Notes: generated by a model from the letters alone, not told the origin. DNA of 64,000 nt from CAVSRC01 sp963798195 (GCA_963798195.1 CAWCSF010000004.1:62001-126000); one strand, 5' to 3'. Shown: positions 8,876-17,549, numbered from the stretch's first letter. Translations and numbers: made by a program.

Positions 8876-10048
8876 ATGTCTGAAATGAAGACCCTCAGGA
8901 TCGGCCTCATCGGCTCCGGCTTCATGGGCCAGGCCCACGCCGACGCCTTCCGCCGCGCCGCGCTGCTCTATCCGAAACTCGGCGCCCGGCCACACCTGGA
9001 AATGCTCGCCGATCGCGACGAGCCGACCGCCAAGGCCGCGGCCGAACGCTTCGGTTTTGCCCGCTCGACCGGTGACTGGCGCACGCTCGTGTCGGACCCG
9101 GATATAGACGTGGTCGACATCACCTCGCCCAACAACCTGCACCACGAAATGGCGCTGGCTGCGCTCGCCGCCGGCAAGCACGTCTATTGCGAGAAGCCGC
9201 TCGCGGTGACGGTCCGGCAGGCGGAGGAGATGGCCGCCGCCGCGGCTGAATCCCGGTCGCGCACCATGGTCGCCTTCAACAACGTCAAGACGCCGGCGGC
9301 CATGTACGCCAGGCAGCTCATCGACGAAGGCGCCATCGGCCGGCCGGTGCGTTTCCGCGGCTGGTTCGACCAGGGCTTCTACTCGGACCCCGACCTGCCG
9401 TGGTCGTGGCGTTGCGCACGGGCCGAAGCCGGCACCGGCGCGCTCGGCGATCTCGGCTCGCATGTCATCTCGGTCGCGCAATATCTGATGGGAGACGTCG
9501 AGAAAGTCGTCGCGTCGGAACAGACCTGGTTCGAGACGCGACCGGTCGCCGGCGCGGGCGAAGGCTACGCGGCCAAGGCGACGAACGCCTCTGAACGCCG
9601 CCGCGTCGAGAACGAGGATCTCGTCCAGTCGCTGCTGCGCTTCAAGTCGGGCGCCGCCGGCGTGATCGAGGCCTCGCGCATCGCCGTCGGCAAGGTCTTC
9701 GGCATCCAGTGGGAGGTCAGCGGCACGGAGGGCACCATCCTGATGGATGGCGAACGCTTCAACGAGTTGAAGGTCGCGCGCCTGTCGGACCCGAAGCCGG
9801 ACCGTGGCTTCAAGACGCTGCTGGTCGGCTCGCAGGTGCCGCAATTCCGCGCATTCCTGCCCTTCGACTACAGCGGTGGCGGCCTCGGCTATTTCGATAT
9901 CAAGGTGATCGAAGTCCACGATCTCATCGATGGCGTCGCGGGGGAGGGCTGCTTTCCGGACTTCGCCTTCGGCCTCGCCAACCAGCGCATCGTCGCGGCC
10001 ATCGAGGAATCCGCCCGCAGCGGCGGATGGGTGAATGTCGCCGGCTGA
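8876..10048 (+). CDS. Gfo/Idh/MocA family oxidoreductase
   Basis: A 390-residue NAD(P)-dependent dehydrogenase. The Rossmann motif GLIGSGFMGQAHADAF is at about residues 9-24, EKPLAVT at about 105-111, and the C-terminal domain has GTGALGDLGSHVISVAQYL, where the histidine occupies the usual catalytic position of the family. It is longer than IolG and clearly a different subgroup, with an insertion around PVAGAGEGYAAKATNASE. It is divergent from the iol regulator and followed by an SDR gene 27 bases on. The likely role is oxidation of another cyclitol or sugar entering the inositol route, for example scyllo-inositol, but the substrate cannot be read from sequence. No clear ribosome site precedes the ATG; a second ATG lies three codons in. 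Confidence 0.85.
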   Translation: MSEMKTLRIGLIGSGFMGQAHADAFRRAALLYPKLGARPHLEMLADRDEPTAKAAAERFGFARSTGDWRTLVSDPDIDVVDITSPNNLHHEMALAALAAGKHVYCEKPLAVTVRQAEEMAAAAAESRSRTMVAFNNVKTPAAMYARQLIDEGAIGRPVRFRGWFDQGFYSDPDLPWSWRCARAEAGTGALGDLGSHVISVAQYLMGDVEKVVASEQTWFETRPVAGAGEGYAAKATNASERRRVENEDLVQSLLRFKSGAAGVIEASRIAVGKVFGIQWEVSGTEGTILMDGERFNELKVARLSDPKPDRGFKTLLVGSQVPQFRAFLPFDYSGGGLGYFDIKVIEVHDLIDGVAGEGCFPDFAFGLANQRIVAAIEESARSGGWVNVAG

Positions 10049-10075
10049 ACCCAGCCGGTAAAACGGGAGGAAGTC

Positions 10076-10921
10076 TTGAAGGACATGCGCTCGCTTGCCG
10101 GACGGTACGCCGTCGTCACCGGCAGTACTCAGGGTCTCGGCGAAGCCACCGCGCGCCTTTTCGTCGAACGCGGCGCGGCCGGCATCGTCATCACCGGCCG
10201 TAGCGCGAAGCGTGGCAAGGCGCTGGCCGAGGAACTGTCGACGAAATCCTGCCGCGTCGTCTTTCAGCGCGCCGACCTGTCGAACGTCGAGGATTGTGCG
10301 CGCGTCATCAAGGCGGCTGACAAGGCCTTCGGCAAGGTGCACGTCCTGGTCAATGTCGCGGCGACGACCGAGCGCGGCTCGGTTTGGGACACAACGCCCG
10401 AACTCTTCGACAGCATGATCGCGCTCAATACGCGCGCGCCGTTCTTTCTCATGCAGGGCGCGATCAGGCTCATGGAGCGCGAGAAGATCGCCGGCTCGAT
10501 CGTCAATATATCGAGCGTGTCCGCCTATGGCGGCGTGCCCATGCTCACCATCTACGCCGCGTCGAAGGGCGCGCTGAACATCCTCACCAAGAATGTCGCC
10601 TACTCGGTCGTGCGCCACCGCATCCGCGTCAACGCGCTCAACCTCGGCTGGATGGACACGCCGGGTGAGGACACGATCCAGAAGCGCTATCACAGCGACG
10701 ACAAGGACTGGCTTGCCAAGGCCGAGGCGCGCCAGCCCTTCGGCCGGCTGCTCAAGGCGGACGAGGCCGCGCGGGCCATCGCGTTCCTGGCCTCCGACGA
10801 GTCCGGCATGATGACCGGCGCGATCATGGACTTCGACCAGTCGGTGGCCGGTGCCGGGCTTCAGCCCGTGGCCCCTCCGATCGAGGACTGGGACCCGGTC
10901 AAGGGCGTCTCTTTCGGCTGA
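10076..10921 (+). CDS. SDR family oxidoreductase
   Basis: A classical short-chain dehydrogenase of 281 residues with the cofactor motif TGSTQGLGEA near residue 15, NVAATT in place of the usual NAG motif, the active-site serine in VNISSVSAYGG, and the YAASKGA catalytic Tyr-Lys pair. The start is a TTG at 10076: GGGAGG lies five bases before it, whereas the next ATG (10085) would be 14 bases away. It forms a pair with the preceding Gfo/Idh/MocA dehydrogenase. Two consecutive dehydrogenases divergent from the iol regulator suggest successive oxidation steps on a cyclitol or sugar; the substrate is unknown. Confidence 0.85.
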   Translation: MKDMRSLAGRYAVVTGSTQGLGEATARLFVERGAAGIVITGRSAKRGKALAEELSTKSCRVVFQRADLSNVEDCARVIKAADKAFGKVHVLVNVAATTERGSVWDTTPELFDSMIALNTRAPFFLMQGAIRLMEREKIAGSIVNISSVSAYGGVPMLTIYAASKGALNILTKNVAYSVVRHRIRVNALNLGWMDTPGEDTIQKRYHSDDKDWLAKAEARQPFGRLLKADEAARAIAFLASDESGMMTGAIMDFDQSVAGAGLQPVAPPIEDWDPVKGVSFG

Positions 10922-10955
10922 ATTCTGACGTTTTCCGGCAGGCACTTGTGGCTGA

Positions 10956-10994
10956 CGACAATCGCTATATAGTCGGACTATATAGCGATTGTCG
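10956..10994. promoter_or_regulatory. ModE box: 39-bp perfect palindrome upstream of modE
   Basis: Two 19-base arms, CGACAATCGCTATATAGTC (10956-10974) and its exact reverse complement (10976-10994), flank a single central G. Inside lies ATCGCTATATA, then seven bases, then TATATAGCGAT, which fits the established ModE recognition sequence. A plausible promoter (TTGTGG at 10946, TATAGT at 10968, 16-base spacer) would be covered by the box. It ends ten bases before the modE ATG, so molybdate-bound ModE probably represses its own operon, modEABC. Confidence 0.9.
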
Positions 10995-11003
10995 GGTCAA
11001 TTC

Positions 11004-11795
11004 ATGCCGGTCGAGGCCCTGCTCACGTTCAAGGGAGACGACGCGCCCGCCATGGGGCGCGATCGAGTGCGCCTGCTTGAAGCGGTCGCGCGCAGCGGCA
11101 GCATCACCGCCGGCGCGAAAGCGGTTGGCGTCACCTACAAGGCGGCGTGGGATGCGCTCGATGCGATGGCCAACCTTTTCGGCCGGCCGCTGCTCGACAC
11201 CCGCGCCGGCGGCAAAGCCGGCGGCGGCGCCCGGCTGACCGCGACAGGCGCGGGCGTCATCGACGCCTTCCACAGGCTGGAGGCCGACATGGCGCGGACG
11301 CTCCGTGCGCTGGAGCCGGCACTCGCCGGTACCGGCATCTCGCCCGTCAATCTGGTTTCGGGATTCCTCATGAAGACCAGCGCGCGCAATGCTCTTCGCG
11401 GAACGATTGCCGACATCGTCTCGGATTCGCTCACCGCCGAAGTCGCGGTGGCCATCTCGACCGAAACGACGATCTACGCGCTGGTGACCGGGGAGAGCGT
11501 GCGCACGTTGGGCCTCTATGTCGGCCGCGAAGTGGTGGTTCTCATCAAGGCGCCGTTCGTCATCGTCGCGCCCGGCACGGAGCCGCCAGCAACCTCAATG
11601 CGCAACGCAGTGCCCGGCACGGTCCGCCGCTGCGAAGTGTCCGCGGTCAACGCCGAGGTCGTGCTCGACATCGGCGACGGCAGAACGCTGGCCGCCACCA
11701 TCACCGCGCGTAGCGCCGAGACGCTGGAACTCGCCCCCGGCAAGCCGGCGTTCGCCCTGTTCGACGCTTCCCACGTCATCATCGCGATCGACTGA
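11004..11795 (+). CDS. modE: molybdate-responsive transcriptional regulator ModE
   Basis: About 263 residues. The N-terminal part is a LysR-like winged helix of the ModE type (RVRLLEAVARSGSITAGAKAVGVTYKAAWDALDAM). The C-terminal half holds two Mop/TOBE molybdate-binding repeats, each opening with the typical SxRN motif (SARNALRGT and SMRNAVPGT). With molybdate bound, ModE dimers bind ModE boxes, and one lies directly upstream. I chose the ATG at 11004; a TTG at 10989 is inside the palindrome and less likely. No clear Shine-Dalgarno sequence is seen, so translation may start close to the mRNA end. modA follows after 11 bases. Confidence 0.95.
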   Translation: MPVEALLTFKGDDAPAMGRDRVRLLEAVARSGSITAGAKAVGVTYKAAWDALDAMANLFGRPLLDTRAGGKAGGGARLTATGAGVIDAFHRLEADMARTLRALEPALAGTGISPVNLVSGFLMKTSARNALRGTIADIVSDSLTAEVAVAISTETTIYALVTGESVRTLGLYVGREVVVLIKAPFVIVAPGTEPPATSMRNAVPGTVRRCEVSAVNAEVVLDIGDGRTLAATITARSAETLELAPGKPAFALFDASHVIIAID

Positions 11796-11806
11796 GGGCA
11801 CACCCG

Positions 11807-12562
11807 ATGAACCGCTCCGTCAGAATGATCGCGTTGGCGCTGATCGCCGGCCTTGCCACCGGCCCGGCCGTTGCCGGACAAACCAACGTCGCGGTCGCGT
11901 CCAATTTCACCGATGCCGCGAAGGACATTGCCGTCGCGTTCAAGGCCAAGACCGGGGATGATGCTGTTCTCAGCTTTGGCTCGACCGGACAATTCTTCGC
12001 GCAGATCGGGCAGGGCGCACCCTTTCAGGTCTTCCTCGCCGCGGACGGCGAACGACCGCAGAAGCTCGTTGAAGACGGCCTGGCGGTGGCGGGTAGCCGC
12101 TTTACGTATGCGGTCGGCAGGGTGTCGCTTTGGAGCGCCGATCCGAATCTCGTGAAGGGCGAGGAAACGCTGCGGGGAGGCGGTTTCTCGAAGCTCGCGA
12201 TCGCCAACCCGGCCGGTGCGCCTTATGGCGCCGCCGCCATCGCGGTGCTCAAGTCGCTTGGCCTCTACGACGCGCTCGAAACGAAAATCGTGCAAGGCAA
12301 CAATATTGCGCAGACGTTCCAGTTTGTCGAAACGGGGAACGCCGAACTCGGTTTCGTTGCGCTGTCGCAGATCGCCGGCATCGACCGCGGTTCGCGCTGG
12401 GACGTGCCGCAAGCGCTCTATGCCCCGATCCGGCAGGATGCCGTCCTGCTCAAGACCGGTGGGACCGACGACACGGCGCGCGCCTTCATCGATTTTCTCA
12501 AGGGACCGGAAGCGCGCGCGATCATCGAGAAGCACGGCTACGGCACTCCCGCCGATAGCTGA
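11807..12562 (+). CDS. modA: molybdate ABC transporter, substrate-binding protein
   Basis: A 251-residue periplasmic binding protein. It has a signal peptide (MNRSVRMIALALIAGLATGPAVA, cleaved at about residue 23) and then VAVASNFTDAAKDIAVAFKA, the typical ModA start of the mature protein, with serines that contact the oxyanion. Further family blocks are FGSTGQFFAQI, PFQVFLAADGERP, IANPAGAPYGAAA and ELGFVALSQI. It captures molybdate (possibly tungstate) for the ModB-ModC transporter encoded immediately downstream. Confidence 0.96.
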   Translation: MNRSVRMIALALIAGLATGPAVAGQTNVAVASNFTDAAKDIAVAFKAKTGDDAVLSFGSTGQFFAQIGQGAPFQVFLAADGERPQKLVEDGLAVAGSRFTYAVGRVSLWSADPNLVKGEETLRGGGFSKLAIANPAGAPYGAAAIAVLKSLGLYDALETKIVQGNNIAQTFQFVETGNAELGFVALSQIAGIDRGSRWDVPQALYAPIRQDAVLLKTGGTDDTARAFIDFLKGPEARAIIEKHGYGTPADS

Positions 12563-12568
12563 CCGGCT

Positions 12569-13258
12569 GTGCTCGCGCTCGATCCCGAAATCTGGACATC
12601 GGTCCGCCTCACCATCGAACTGGCGGCGCTGACGACCATCATCCTGCTCGCCATCGGAACGCCGATCGCGTGGTGGCTGGCGCGGTCGCGTGCGTGGTGG
12701 AAGGAGGCTGTGGCGGTCGTCGTCGCGCTGCCGCTCGTTCTGCCGCCGACCGTGCTCGGCTTCTATTTGCTCGTCGCGCTCGGCCCAGACGGTCCCGGCG
12801 GCGTCATCGCCGGCCTGTGGGGTGCGCGCACGCTCGCCTTCAGCTTCGAGGGGCTGGTGATCGGCTCGGTCGTCTATTCGATGCCGTTCGTGGTCCAGCC
12901 TATCCGCAACGCGTTCGAGGCCATGGGTGAACGGCCGCTGGAGGTTGCGGCGACGCTGCGTGCCTCGCCTATACGTGCCTTCTGGACCGTGGCGGTGCCG
13001 CTGGCGCGTCCCGGCTTTCTTACCGGCGCGGTTCTCGGCTTCGCCCACACGGTCGGCGAATTCGGCGTCGTCCTGATGATTGGCGGCAACATCCCCGGCG
13101 TCACCAAGGTCCTCTCGGTTGCGATCTACGATTACGTCGAGACATCGCAATGGCGCGAGGCCAATGTCCTCGCCGCCGGCATGGTCGTCTTCGCCTTTGC
13201 CGTCATCCTCGCCATGACCCTGGTCGAGAAGCGCGTGCGCCGGAGGCTGCGCGCATGA
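12569..13258 (+). CDS. modB: molybdate ABC transporter, permease
   Basis: A 229-residue inner-membrane protein with about five hydrophobic segments and the conserved EAA loop, here EVAATLRASPIRAFWTVAVPLARPG, which docks onto ModC. It starts with GTG at 12569, six bases after modA, and its TGA overlaps the modC ATG. It forms the transmembrane channel for molybdate. Confidence 0.95.
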   Translation: MLALDPEIWTSVRLTIELAALTTIILLAIGTPIAWWLARSRAWWKEAVAVVVALPLVLPPTVLGFYLLVALGPDGPGGVIAGLWGARTLAFSFEGLVIGSVVYSMPFVVQPIRNAFEAMGERPLEVAATLRASPIRAFWTVAVPLARPGFLTGAVLGFAHTVGEFGVVLMIGGNIPGVTKVLSVAIYDYVETSQWREANVLAAGMVVFAFAVILAMTLVEKRVRRRLRA

Positions 13259-14337
13259 GTGGCGCCATCGACGTCGCGTTCAGGGGAACGATCGGCGGTT
13301 TCGTCCTTGACGCCGCGTTCGACACACCGGTCATCGGCGTCACCGGACTGTTCGGACCGTCCGGCTGCGGCAAGACCACGCTGCTGCGCTGCATGGCCGG
13401 GCTCAATCATCTGGACGGCCGATGCGTCGTCGATGGCGACGTCTGGCAGGACGACGTGGCGTTCCGTCCGCCCCACCGACGCCCGGTCGGCTATGTCTTC
13501 CAGGAGGCGAGCCTGTTCCCGCACCTCTCCGTGCGGCGCAATCTTGTCTACGGGGCGCCGCGGGAAGAGGGCGCGATCCGTTTTGACGATGTCGTGGCGC
13601 TTCTGGGCCTTGCGCCGCTGCTGGACCGTTCACCGGAGCGGCTCTCCGGCGGCGAGCGCCAACGCGTCGCCATCGGGCGCGCCCTGCTGTCGCAGCCGAA
13701 ACTCCTGCTGATGGACGAACCGCTTGCCGGTCTCGATCGCGGCGCCAAGGAAGAGATCCTGCCTTTCCTCGAAACCCTGCATGCGCAGCTCGCTTTGCCG
13801 GCGATCTATGTCAGCCACGACATGGCGGAGATCGAGCGCCTCGCTGATCATCTTGTGCTGATGCGTGCTGGCCGCATCGTCGCCGGTGGATCGCTCGCTG
13901 ACCTGCAAAGCGATCCGGCGCTTCCGCTTGCGGCGGAGCGTGATGCCGCGGTCACTTTCGATGCCACCGTCGAGGCCTACGACGCTGGCTATGGCCTTGC
14001 GACTCTTTCGGCCGCGGGTGTGCGCTTCTCCGTCCCGATGGCGAGTGCCGCACAAGGCGAGCGTCGCCGCCTCACCATCCGCGCCGGCGATATCAGCCTC
14101 GCCCTGGAAGCGCCGCGGATGACCTCGGTGCTGAACATCCTTCCGGCGTGGATCGCGTCGGCGAAAGCGACCAGTCCGCATGAGATTGTTGCCGTTCTCG
14201 GCCTGGGGCCACGGCAGGACGGCCTCCGCCTTCTTGCCCGGGTGACCCGCCGGTCCTGGGATCAACTTGCGCTGGAGGAGGGCATGGACGTCTACGCCCA
14301 GGTCAAGGGTGTCGCCTTGGCAAGACGGCCGGCGTGA
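13255..14337 (+). CDS. modC: molybdate ABC transporter, ATP-binding protein
   Basis: The 360-residue protein has an ABC ATPase domain (residues 1 to about 230) and a C-terminal Mop/TOBE molybdate-binding region. Motifs: Walker A GPSGCGKTT, Q-loop YVFQEASLFPHLSV, signature LSGGERQR, Walker B LLLMDEPLAGLD, and the switch histidine in YVSHDMAEI. The start is the ATG at 13255, whose ATGA overlaps the modB stop. It drives molybdate uptake and ends the modEABC operon. A weak hairpin (14381-14399, no T run) lies downstream. Confidence 0.95.
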   Translation: MSGAIDVAFRGTIGGFVLDAAFDTPVIGVTGLFGPSGCGKTTLLRCMAGLNHLDGRCVVDGDVWQDDVAFRPPHRRPVGYVFQEASLFPHLSVRRNLVYGAPREEGAIRFDDVVALLGLAPLLDRSPERLSGGERQRVAIGRALLSQPKLLLMDEPLAGLDRGAKEEILPFLETLHAQLALPAIYVSHDMAEIERLADHLVLMRAGRIVAGGSLADLQSDPALPLAAERDAAVTFDATVEAYDAGYGLATLSAAGVRFSVPMASAAQGERRRLTIRAGDISLALEAPRMTSVLNILPAWIASAKATSPHEIVAVLGLGPRQDGLRLLARVTRRSWDQLALEEGMDVYAQVKGVALARRPA

Positions 14338-14427
14338 CTGGTGCTTCTGGCCGGCAAGGTTCAACAGCGCCGTTCAGTCATGCCGGCCATCGTCCGGCAA
14401 GCTTGTGCCCGGACCACCGTTTTTGCT

Positions 14428-14447
14428 ATCAGAATTCCTGATACAGT
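14428..14447 (-). promoter_or_regulatory. candidate operator site 1 of the ArsR-type regulator
   Basis: Read on the minus strand this is ACTGTATC-AGGAATT-CTGAT. The same spaced motif, ACTGTATC-N7-CTGAT, occurs on the plus strand at 15453-15472, just before the transporter operon. The first site lies 21 bases before the regulator ATG and is partly palindromic (TATCAG-AATTC-CTGATA). This suggests a common operator used for autoregulation and for control of the transporter. Confidence 0.5.
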
Positions 14448-14468
14448 TGCGCAGCCAGCCGGGGGCAC

Positions 14469-15464
14469 ATGAAGCCCAACTTCCTGACCATTACTCCGGA
14501 CGACGGCATGCCCGTGTTCAAGGGCCTGGCGTCTCCCGTGCGCATGAACATTCTCAAGCTGCTGCATAACCGCGGCCAACTCAACGTCAACGAGATCAGC
14601 CGCGAGTTGAAGCTGCCGCAGTCGACGGTGGCGACCAATGTCCAGATGCTGGAAGAGGCGGGCCTGATCACCACCGAGACGATCCGCGCCAAGAAGGGGC
14701 AGCAGAAGGTCTGCTCGGCGCGCTTCGGCGAGATCGTGCTGCGTTTCGAATCCTCCTCCGCCAAGCCGGGCAAGAACCTCGTCGAGGTCTCGATGCCGCT
14801 TGGTCTTTTCACCAACTGCGAGGTCAGCGCGCCCTGCGGCCTGTGCTCTACCGAGGGCATCGTCGGCCTGCTCGATGTGCCCGATTCCTTCCTCGATCCG
14901 AGCCGCGTGCAGGCGGCGTTGATCTGGTTCGGCCGGGGCTACGTCGAATACAAATTCCCCAATAACGCCAAGCTGTTGAACACGCCTGTCGAGTCGGTCG
15001 AATTCTCCATGGAGCTGTCGTCCGAGGTGCCCGGCACCAATCTCAACTGGCCTTCCGACATCACGCTCTGGGTCAACGAGATAGCGGTCGGCACGTGGAC
15101 CTCACCCGGCGACTACGGAGACAAGCGCGGCGTCTATACGCCGAGCTGGTGGAAGCTCGAGGGTTCGCAATACGGCAAGCTGAAGACGTGGCGGGTCGGC
15201 AAGTCCGGCACTTTCATCGACGGCGTCCGCATCTCCGGTGTCACCATCGACGACCTCGATCTGCCCAACCATCATTCGATCAGGCCGCGAATCGGAATCG
15301 ACTCGGCGGCGGAGCATCCCGGTGGGGTAAACCTGTTCGGAAGGGGATTCGGCAACTACGATCAGGACATCGTCATGCGGCTGTATCTGCAACAGCGGAA
15401 CGGCCAGCAAACGCAGGAACGAACAGCCCGGCGCCGCGTCAAACGGCCCGCTACTGTATCGTGA
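14469..15464 (+). CDS. ArsR-type helix-turn-helix regulator with a large C-terminal domain
   Basis: The 331-residue protein begins with an ArsR-like winged helix at about residues 15-90 (VFKGLASPVRMNILKLLHNRGQ and NEISRELKLPQSTVATNVQMLEEAGLI). The remaining ~220 residues are far longer than in ordinary metal-sensing ArsR proteins. They include a cysteine group (CEVSAPCGLC) and a tryptophan- and glycine-rich region that resembles a beta-sheet, sugar-binding fold (TSPGDYGDKRGVYTPSWW). Proteins of this build are found beside glycosidase and oligosaccharide transporter genes, so I infer it senses an arabinoside and controls the downstream ABC-abfA operon. It has a G-rich ribosome site (GGGGG) close to the ATG. 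Confidence 0.75.
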   Translation: MKPNFLTITPDDGMPVFKGLASPVRMNILKLLHNRGQLNVNEISRELKLPQSTVATNVQMLEEAGLITTETIRAKKGQQKVCSARFGEIVLRFESSSAKPGKNLVEVSMPLGLFTNCEVSAPCGLCSTEGIVGLLDVPDSFLDPSRVQAALIWFGRGYVEYKFPNNAKLLNTPVESVEFSMELSSEVPGTNLNWPSDITLWVNEIAVGTWTSPGDYGDKRGVYTPSWWKLEGSQYGKLKTWRVGKSGTFIDGVRISGVTIDDLDLPNHHSIRPRIGIDSAAEHPGGVNLFGRGFGNYDQDIVMRLYLQQRNGQQTQERTARRRVKRPATVS

Positions 15465-15472
15465 TACCTGAT
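15453..15472 (+). promoter_or_regulatory. candidate operator site 2 of the ArsR-type regulator
   Basis: ACTGTATC-GTGATAC-CTGAT overlaps the stop codon of the regulator gene and lies about 115 bases before the binding-protein ATG. It shares the ACTGTATC-N7-CTGAT pattern with site 1 in the opposite orientation. The overlapping GTATC-GT-GATAC is itself palindromic. Confidence 0.5.
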
Positions 15473-15587
15473 TAATATCATCTTTCCTGTTGCGTGAAGT
15501 CGAGGGCTGACATAGCCTTGACGGTGGTCCTTAACAAACAAAACATCGGACCACGGACACGCACTCGATCTGGGAGGAAGGATCACG

Positions 15588-17469
15588 ATGCGATTTCTGA
15601 AAACGATGGCGTTTGCCATCACGGCACTTGCGCTCAGCGGCCCGGCCCTGGCGCAGGGCAGCGGCGATATCCCGCGTAATGAGACCCTGATCGTCGAAAA
15701 TCCCGAAGGCACGATCAAGAATCCCAGCTGGTTCAACTACTGGGCAACCAACGCCGGCGGCCGCTCGACGGGCCTCCAGCAGTTGGCGATGGACACCTTC
15801 TGGTACATCGACCCGGACCACGGCCTCGACGGTGTGTGGGACAACTCGCTGGCCTCGGAGCCGCCGATCTACAACAAGGACTTCACCGAGATGACGGTGA
15901 AGCTCCGCCCCGGAATCTACTGGAGCGACGGCAACGAATTCACCGCCGATGACGTCCTGTTCACGATCAAGACGCACCTCGAGACCAAGGGGCTCGTTTG
16001 GAGCGCGCCGGTCCAGCTTAACGTGGACAGCGTCTCCGCCCCCGACAAGTACACGGTGGTCTTCAAGCTGAAGAAGCCGAACTCGCGCTTCCATGCCCTC
16101 TTCACGGTGCGTTGGAACGCGATGTGGATGATGCCCAAGGCTGCCTTCGAGGGTAAGGATCCGCTGAAATTCGACTTCAACCCGCCGGTCTCGATCGGCG
16201 CCTATACGCTGCGCGGCTTCGATCCGAACGGCCAGTGGTTCACCTGGCAGAAGCGCGAAGACTGGAAGCGTACCTCGCTCGGCCGCTTCGGCGAGCCGGG
16301 TCCGAAGTACGTGACCTATCTCGATCCGGGTCCGCCAGACAAACGCGTCATCGCGCAGCTCAACCACGAGCTCGACATCATCCACGACACGTCGCCGGAA
16401 GGTGTTTTCACCCTCGTCAAGGAATCGCCGAAGTCGATCGGCTGGTTCGATGGCTTCCCCTACGGCCACCCGGACCCGACGCTCGCCCAGGTGATCTTCA
16501 ACAACCAGAACCCGAAGTTCCAGAACAAGGACGTTCGCTGGGCCCTGACGCTGGCGCTCGATATCAAGCAGATCGTCATGGCCGGGTATCGCGGCGCCGC
16601 GACGATCTCCGCGATCGCCGTTCCGCCGACTGGCACCTATCCGGAGTTCTATCACAAGCCCATGCAGGACTGGGTTTCGAACTTCGAGATCGACACCGGC
16701 AAGAAGAAGATCAAGCCCTACAACCCAACGATGGGGCGTGAAATCGCCGACATGCTGCGTCCTTCGCTGAAGGATCAGATCCCGTCCGATCCGGACAAGA
16801 TCGACAACGCGTTCGGGCTTGGCTGGTGGAAGCAGGATCTCGAGGCTGCCACGCAGCTTCTCGAGCGCGCCGGCTTCACCAAGAAAGGCAACGACTGGTA
16901 CATGCCGAACGGCGAGCGCTTCTCCATCAAGGTCGTGGTGGAAGGCGAGGCACGTCCGGTGATGACCCGTGGCGGCGCCATGGTCGCGGAACAGTGGCGC
17001 CGGTTCGGCATCGACGCCACCACCGAATCGGCTCAGGCCGCATTCAACACGCGTCGTAACGGCGGTGACTTCGAGACCATCATCTCGTGGAGCGTGGAGA
17101 CCTGGGGCGGACATCCCGACCTCAGCTTCTTCCTCGAACTCGTGGCACTCGCAGTTCCTGTCTCCGGCCGGCGAGGTGCAGACCCCGCGCAACTGGTCGC
17201 GGTACTCGAACCCCGATCTGGACAAGATCATCGAACAGATCCGCGGGATCGGATTCGATGATCCGAAGGGCGTCGAGCTCGGCAAGGAATTCATCAAGCT
17301 TGCCGTCGAGGAAATGCCGGTGATCCCGCTCATGTCGTATAACGTCTTCACGATGATGGATACGACCTACTGGACGGGCTATCCGACAGCGGAGAATCCG
17401 TACACGGACCCGGTGCCGAACTGGGGTAACTCCCGCGCCATGATGGTGAAGCTCCGTCCGGCGAAGTAG
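15588..17469 (+). CDS. ABC transporter substrate-binding protein, peptide/oligosaccharide family (SBP_bac_5), with a frame break at 17137-17138
   Basis: A periplasmic binding protein of about 626 residues once the frame is repaired. It has a signal peptide (MRFLKTMAFAITALALSGPALA), the DMTVKLRPGIYWSDGNEFTADDV-type core seen in dipeptide/oligosaccharide receptors, and a typical C-terminus. The frame is lost at CTCGAACTCGTGG: deleting one A gives FFLDSWHSQFLSPAGE and continues in frame to the stop at 17467-17469. GGGAGGAAGG precedes the ATG. The downstream GH51 enzyme suggests it binds arabinofuranose-containing oligosaccharides, although the family also binds peptides. The break is probably a sequence error, because both halves look fully conserved. 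Confidence 0.88.
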
Positions 17470-17493
17470 CCTGGGCCTCCCGCAGGCTCAACC

Positions 17494-17523
17494 GGGGGCG
17501 GCTGCTTTGCGGCGGCCGCTCCC
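17494..17523 (+). other. GC-rich hairpin between binding-protein and permease genes
   Basis: GGGGGCGGC (17494-17502) pairs with GCCGCTCCC (17515-17523), a nine-pair stem including one G-T pair and a 12-base loop, with no T run after it. Such hairpins after a binding-protein gene often protect the upstream mRNA from decay and lower expression of the downstream permease genes. Confidence 0.4.
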
Positions 17524-17549
17524 ACTTCCGCCATCGGGGCACACATTTC

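Noticed and set aside
8735..10945. Open frame of 736 codons on the minus strand opposite the dehydrogenase and SDR genes
   Set aside because: Spans two well-supported genes antisense and has shadow-type composition without motifs.
14381..14399. Hairpin TGCCGG-N7-CCGGCA after modC as a terminator
   Set aside because: Only six pairs and no T run; it may be part of a dispersed repeat, but not a convincing terminator.
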